From Poriferisodalis sp965204125 (GTDB taxonomy: Bacteria; Actinomycetota; Acidimicrobiia; Acidimicrobiales; Poriferisodalaceae), in NCBI RefSeq assembly GCF_965204125.1, contig NZ_OZ241968.1, positions 1 to 64,000 of the forward strand: a stretch of DNA of 64,000 bases. The letters run 5' to 3'. This document shows positions 61,209-64,000 of the stretch, in pieces. The position numbers and the translations under genes are program-made. The notes under the pieces are model-generated. The model was not told the DNA's origin. It did no database searches and saw only the letters and a list, made by a program, of their open reading frames with translations. The stretch's first letter is position 1, and each line of letters opens with the position of its first letter.

Positions 61209-62333
61209 ATGACGTCAGGCCCACTGGCGACGCGGGCGGATGAGCGCATCACGACGCTCGACGCGGTGCGCGGCGTGGCCGTGCTCGGCATCTTGACGAT
61301 GAATGCCGTGGCATTCGGCCTGCCCGCCGCGGCCTACGCCAACCTCGATGCCGGCGGCTCGCGCAGGGCGCTGGACTGGGTTGTCGGCGGCGCCGGGGAG
61401 ATCTTCGCCGATCAGAAGTTCATGGGCCTGTTCTCGATGCTGTTCGGCGCCGGCGTGGTGCTGTTCGCCGAGCGTGCAGCGTCAAAGGGCCGTCGCAGCG
61501 TGCTGCTGAGCCTGTGGCGCAACGCGCTGTTGCTGGGCATCGGCATCGTGCACCTGTTGTTCTGGGAAGGCGATGTGCTGTTCGCCTATGCCTTGTGCGC
61601 GCCGGTCGTGCTCGCACTGCGACGCCTGCCCACCAAGGTGCTCCTCGTACTGGGCGGCGCGTGCTACCTCGCAGTCGCAGTCGTCTCGTGGTTCGTGCAG
61701 TCGTCGCTGCGCAGCTTCTCGAGTGTGCTGATCGACTTCTGGAACTACGGCGAGTACTACGGCGTCATCGAGACGTGGTTCCTGGCCGACTACTTCGGTC
61801 GAGCACTGGGTGCCATGCTCATCGGGGCGGCGCTCTACCGGACGGGTGTCATCAGCGGCAACCGGGCACCGTCGTTCTACCGCCGCATGGCCGCATGGGG
61901 CCTCGGCGTCGGGCTGCCGCTGTCGACTGCCGGATTCGCACTGATGGCCGGCACCGGCTTCGACATCGACTGGGCCGTCGCCGGCACCATCCCCAACACG
62001 CTGGCCACCGTGCCGCTGTGCCTGGGCTACCTCAGCCTGATTGCGCTGTGGAACTCGGCGAGCAACGGTGGCTTGCGGCGGCGCATCCGTGCTGCGGGAC
62101 GCATGGCGCTCACCAACTACCTCACCCAGACAGTGCTGGGGCTGCTCGTGCTGGGCGCGCTGCTCGAAGATCTGGACCTGGGCCGCAGCGGCATCGCCGT
62201 GTTCGTCGTGGCCGTGTGGGTGCTGCAGCTGTGCTGGTCGAAGGCCTGGCTGGATCGGTTCGCCTTCGGCCCCGTCGAATGGCTGTGGCGCTGCGCCACG
62301 TACCGCCGCTGGCAGCCGATACGCGCTCGCTAG
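61209..62333 (+). CDS. DUF418 (YeiB-like) integral membrane protein
   Basis: 374 residues with about ten membrane segments. N-terminal RITTLDAVRGVAVLGILTMN and C-terminal AGRMALTNYLTQTVLGLLVLG are the DUF418/YeiB hallmarks. Family function is unsettled. Ends 42 bases from the convergent MBL-fold gene. Confidence 0.9.
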   Translation: MTSGPLATRADERITTLDAVRGVAVLGILTMNAVAFGLPAAAYANLDAGGSRRALDWVVGGAGEIFADQKFMGLFSMLFGAGVVLFAERAASKGRRSVLLSLWRNALLLGIGIVHLLFWEGDVLFAYALCAPVVLALRRLPTKVLLVLGGACYLAVAVVSWFVQSSLRSFSSVLIDFWNYGEYYGVIETWFLADYFGRALGAMLIGAALYRTGVISGNRAPSFYRRMAAWGLGVGLPLSTAGFALMAGTGFDIDWAVAGTIPNTLATVPLCLGYLSLIALWNSASNGGLRRRIRAAGRMALTNYLTQTVLGLLVLGALLEDLDLGRSGIAVFVVAVWVLQLCWSKAWLDRFAFGPVEWLWRCATYRRWQPIRAR

Positions 62334-62375
62334 CGGACTAGCCGCACGAACGCAGCCGGTCGGCCGCGACCTTGA

Positions 62376-63287
62376 CTAAGGCAGGATCGGCGTGGCTTCC
62401 ATGTAGCCCGGTTCGAGGAACTCGACGTTCGGCGTGACCCGTGCCAGCTCGGCGGCAATGGACGTCGTGTCGGTCGGCACCGAGAAGCCCGGCAGCCAGT
62501 TGTCGTGGTGTCCGAGGATGACCTTGCGGGGCCGCAGCAGGTCGGCTTGGCGGCCGATGAACTGTGCCAGCGAGCCTTGGATGGGCTCGCCGTCGATGTT
62601 GCCGCGACCCGCCGCCGCGAGGATCGCCACGTCGGGGCGCAGGTCGCGCATCACGCCCGACCAGTGACCCGAGGTGTCCTGGAACAGCACCGAGCCGTCC
62701 GGCGCCTCGATCAGGAACAGCAGCGCTCCCCCGTCGCCCCGGTCGCTGTGACCGGCGGCCGACGCAGCGATGTGCGCGCTGGTGTCGGCATCGACCTCCG
62801 TCGCCAGATACTTCATCAGCTCGGCGAACTTCTGCTGCTGTTCCTGCCAGGTCACGCCGAGGTCGCCCAGGCAGACGTGGTCGGGCTGGTCCATCTGGGT
62901 GTGCGACCAGACGCAGGAGTGCTGGCTCGGATACACCGACACTCGCACGCCGGCGCCCCGGTCTCCCCGAGCGAGATCCACCGTCTCCCCACCGGCGACG
63001 CAGATCATCCGCTCTTCGGGCACTCCGGCCTCGGCCATCACCCGTACCGACTCGTAGGAGGCGATCAGGGTGGCGTCGGTGTTGGCCACGATGCGCTCGG
63101 CCCCGTAGAGGTGGTCGAAGTGCGAATGGCCCACCAGCACCCAGTCCGCTTCGGTGACATCGTCAGCGGTCAGGCCCGGACCCACCGCGTTGTCAGCCCG
63201 GTCGATGTAGGCGTCGAGAAAGACCGTGAGGCCGGCCGTGCGCAGCCGGAACGTTGCGCACCCGTACCAGTCGAGCGTCGTAGCCAT
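62376..63287 (-). CDS. MBL-fold metallo-hydrolase
   Basis: 303 residues. The zinc motif is GHSHFDHLYG (HxHxDH), with later metal-site His residues in PSQHSCVWSH and LGHHDNW and the Asp in LFQDTSGHWSG. Of the UlaG/RomA-like group; substrate unknown. ATG start gives the normal N-terminus (MATTLDWYGCATFRLRTAG). Confidence 0.88.
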   Translation of the reverse strand: MATTLDWYGCATFRLRTAGLTVFLDAYIDRADNAVGPGLTADDVTEADWVLVGHSHFDHLYGAERIVANTDATLIASYESVRVMAEAGVPEERMICVAGGETVDLARGDRGAGVRVSVYPSQHSCVWSHTQMDQPDHVCLGDLGVTWQEQQQKFAELMKYLATEVDADTSAHIAASAAGHSDRGDGGALLFLIEAPDGSVLFQDTSGHWSGVMRDLRPDVAILAAAGRGNIDGEPIQGSLAQFIGRQADLLRPRKVILGHHDNWLPGFSVPTDTTSIAAELARVTPNVEFLEPGYMEATPILP

Positions 63288-63345
63288 GCCCGGAACCATA
63301 CGCCCGAGCTCAGCAACCCTGTGCGTCGGGCACACTGGCGAGGCT

Positions 63346-64000
63346 ATGGGCGGCATCCGCGCGGCGACGCACGATCGGGAGGTCGCGCACCGTGGGGCGT
63401 GGACACGCCGCTGTGCGGCACTGACGCTGCTGGCGGTGGCGCCGCTGGCAGCAGGCTGCGCGGTGTCTGAAGGCGACGCTGATGCAGCCGACCGATCCAG
63501 CGCATCTGTCAGCGGCGCGATGCTCGAAGGCAACCTGCATGTGCTGGTAGCCGCGTCCCTGTTGCCGGTCGCCGAGGTGCTCGCTGGTGACTTCGAACTG
63601 CTCCATCCGGGAGTGGATGTGCGGATCGCGGGAGCTGGGAGCTCGGCACTGCGAGAGCAGGTGCTCGCCGGCTCGCCGGCCGACGTGTTCATTCCCGCCG
63701 ACCCGAGTCATCTGCGGACAGTCCGCCAGGAGATCGGCCTCAGCGGCGAGCCCGTCGTAGTGGCTCGCAACTCGTTGGTGCTCGCGGTGCCTGCGGACAA
63801 CGACGCCGGGGTTGCTGCGCTCGCCGATCTGACTCGCCCTGAGCTGCTGATCGGATTGTGTGCCGCCGAAGTGCCGTGCGGTGCCCATGCGCGGGCAGGC
63901 CTGTCCCGTGCCGGCATCGAGCCTGTGCCCGACACCGACGAGCCCAATGTGCGCGCTCTGGTCACCAAGCTGGCCGCCGGAGAGCTGGACGCCGCCGTGG
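63346..64000 (+). CDS. modA: Molybdate-binding lipoprotein (ModA-like), 3' truncated
   Basis: First 218 residues; the gene runs off the window. Signal peptide with lipobox LAAGC, then NLHVLVAASLLPVAEVLAGD, a phosphate/oxyanion-site GAGSSALREQVLAGSPADVF and LVLAVPADND. Periplasmic binding protein of a molybdate/tungstate ABC importer. Transporter genes, if any, lie beyond the window. The gene has no stop inside the window. Confidence 0.88.
   Translation, partial: MGGIRAATHDREVAHRGAWTRRCAALTLLAVAPLAAGCAVSEGDADAADRSSASVSGAMLEGNLHVLVAASLLPVAEVLAGDFELLHPGVDVRIAGAGSSALREQVLAGSPADVFIPADPSHLRTVRQEIGLSGEPVVVARNSLVLAVPADNDAGVAALADLTRPELLIGLCAAEVPCGAHARAGLSRAGIEPVPDTDEPNVRALVTKLAAGELDAAV

Noticed and set aside
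62334..62375. Short hairpin GCTAG-CGGA-CTAGC after the DUF418 gene as a terminator
   Set aside because: Only 5 bp and includes the stop codon; too weak to call.
1..64000. CRISPR arrays, tRNA or rRNA genes, insertion sequences
   Set aside because: None seen: no regularly spaced repeats, no transposase or integrase motifs and no tRNA-like cloverleaf noted on reading. A tRNAscan search would be needed for certainty.

Overview
The window is a high-GC, gene-dense stretch of an actinobacterial chromosome. The best guess is the class Acidimicrobiia. Clues are a mycothiol synthase (MshD-like), a menaquinone pathway pair (MenA and MenG), an F420/PPOX-type oxidoreductase, lipoproteins, many GTG starts with 4-nt ATGA/GTGA overlaps, and two secreted proteins that join cell-wall-binding repeats to TolB/PD40 propellers. 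No rRNA, tRNA, CRISPR array, integrase or transposase was seen. No gene-free stretch exceeds about 300 bases.

Layout. 1-3.4 kb: 3' part of a ketoacyl synthase, a beta-lactamase-fold hydrolase and a CapA-like lipoprotein. 3.4-9.5 kb: a visibly AT-richer island holding a DNA methyltransferase that converges on an operon of PLD-nuclease/helicase fusion, small protein, DndD-like ATPase and second small protein. This looks like a helicase-methylase-ATPase phage-defence system. It is flanked by a near-identical copy of the last 120 bp of the neighbouring CoA-transferase gene. 9.5-28.9 kb: catabolic functions. These are a two-domain CoA transferase, a long operon (substrate-binding lipoprotein, Liv-type ABC transporter with a permease-ATPase fusion, PaaA-like diiron protein, two hotdog dehydratases, enoyl-CoA hydratase), two glutamine-synthetase-like ligases, two cytochromes P450 and a class I amidotransferase. 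Together they suggest uptake, gamma-glutamylation and oxidative breakdown of an amine. An esterase and a short-chain dehydrogenase follow. 29-31 kb: a small accessory patch with a PIN toxin-antitoxin pair and two PD-(D/E)XK-like proteins.

31-41.5 kb: a trp operon headed by a GroES-like protein (fused trpEG, ygfZ-like, a monooxygenase-like ORF, trpF, trpB, trpA) running on into a HIT-like protein, a cytochrome c lipoprotein and a FabZ-like dehydratase, plus an alpha/beta hydrolase and an acyl-CoA ligase. 41.5-46.9 kb: hisDCBHAF. 47-51 kb: the tandem wall-binding propeller proteins. 51-59.3 kb: CitE-like lyase, Nth, RlmN, MshD, MenG, YbaK-like deacylase, MenA and two tandem thioesterase-like genes. 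59.3-64 kb: a candidate selenoprotein of the AhpD/carboxymuconolactone decarboxylase family, an alcohol dehydrogenase, a DUF418 membrane protein, an MBL-fold hydrolase and the start of a ModA-like molybdate-binding lipoprotein.

The two most notable items are the in-frame TGA at 59628-59630. It sits exactly where the second Cys of the CxxC motif belongs and is followed at once by a hairpin, which points to selenocysteine. The other is the five-gene defence-like island with its duplicated boundary. All functions are inferred from sequence reading alone; no database search was run.
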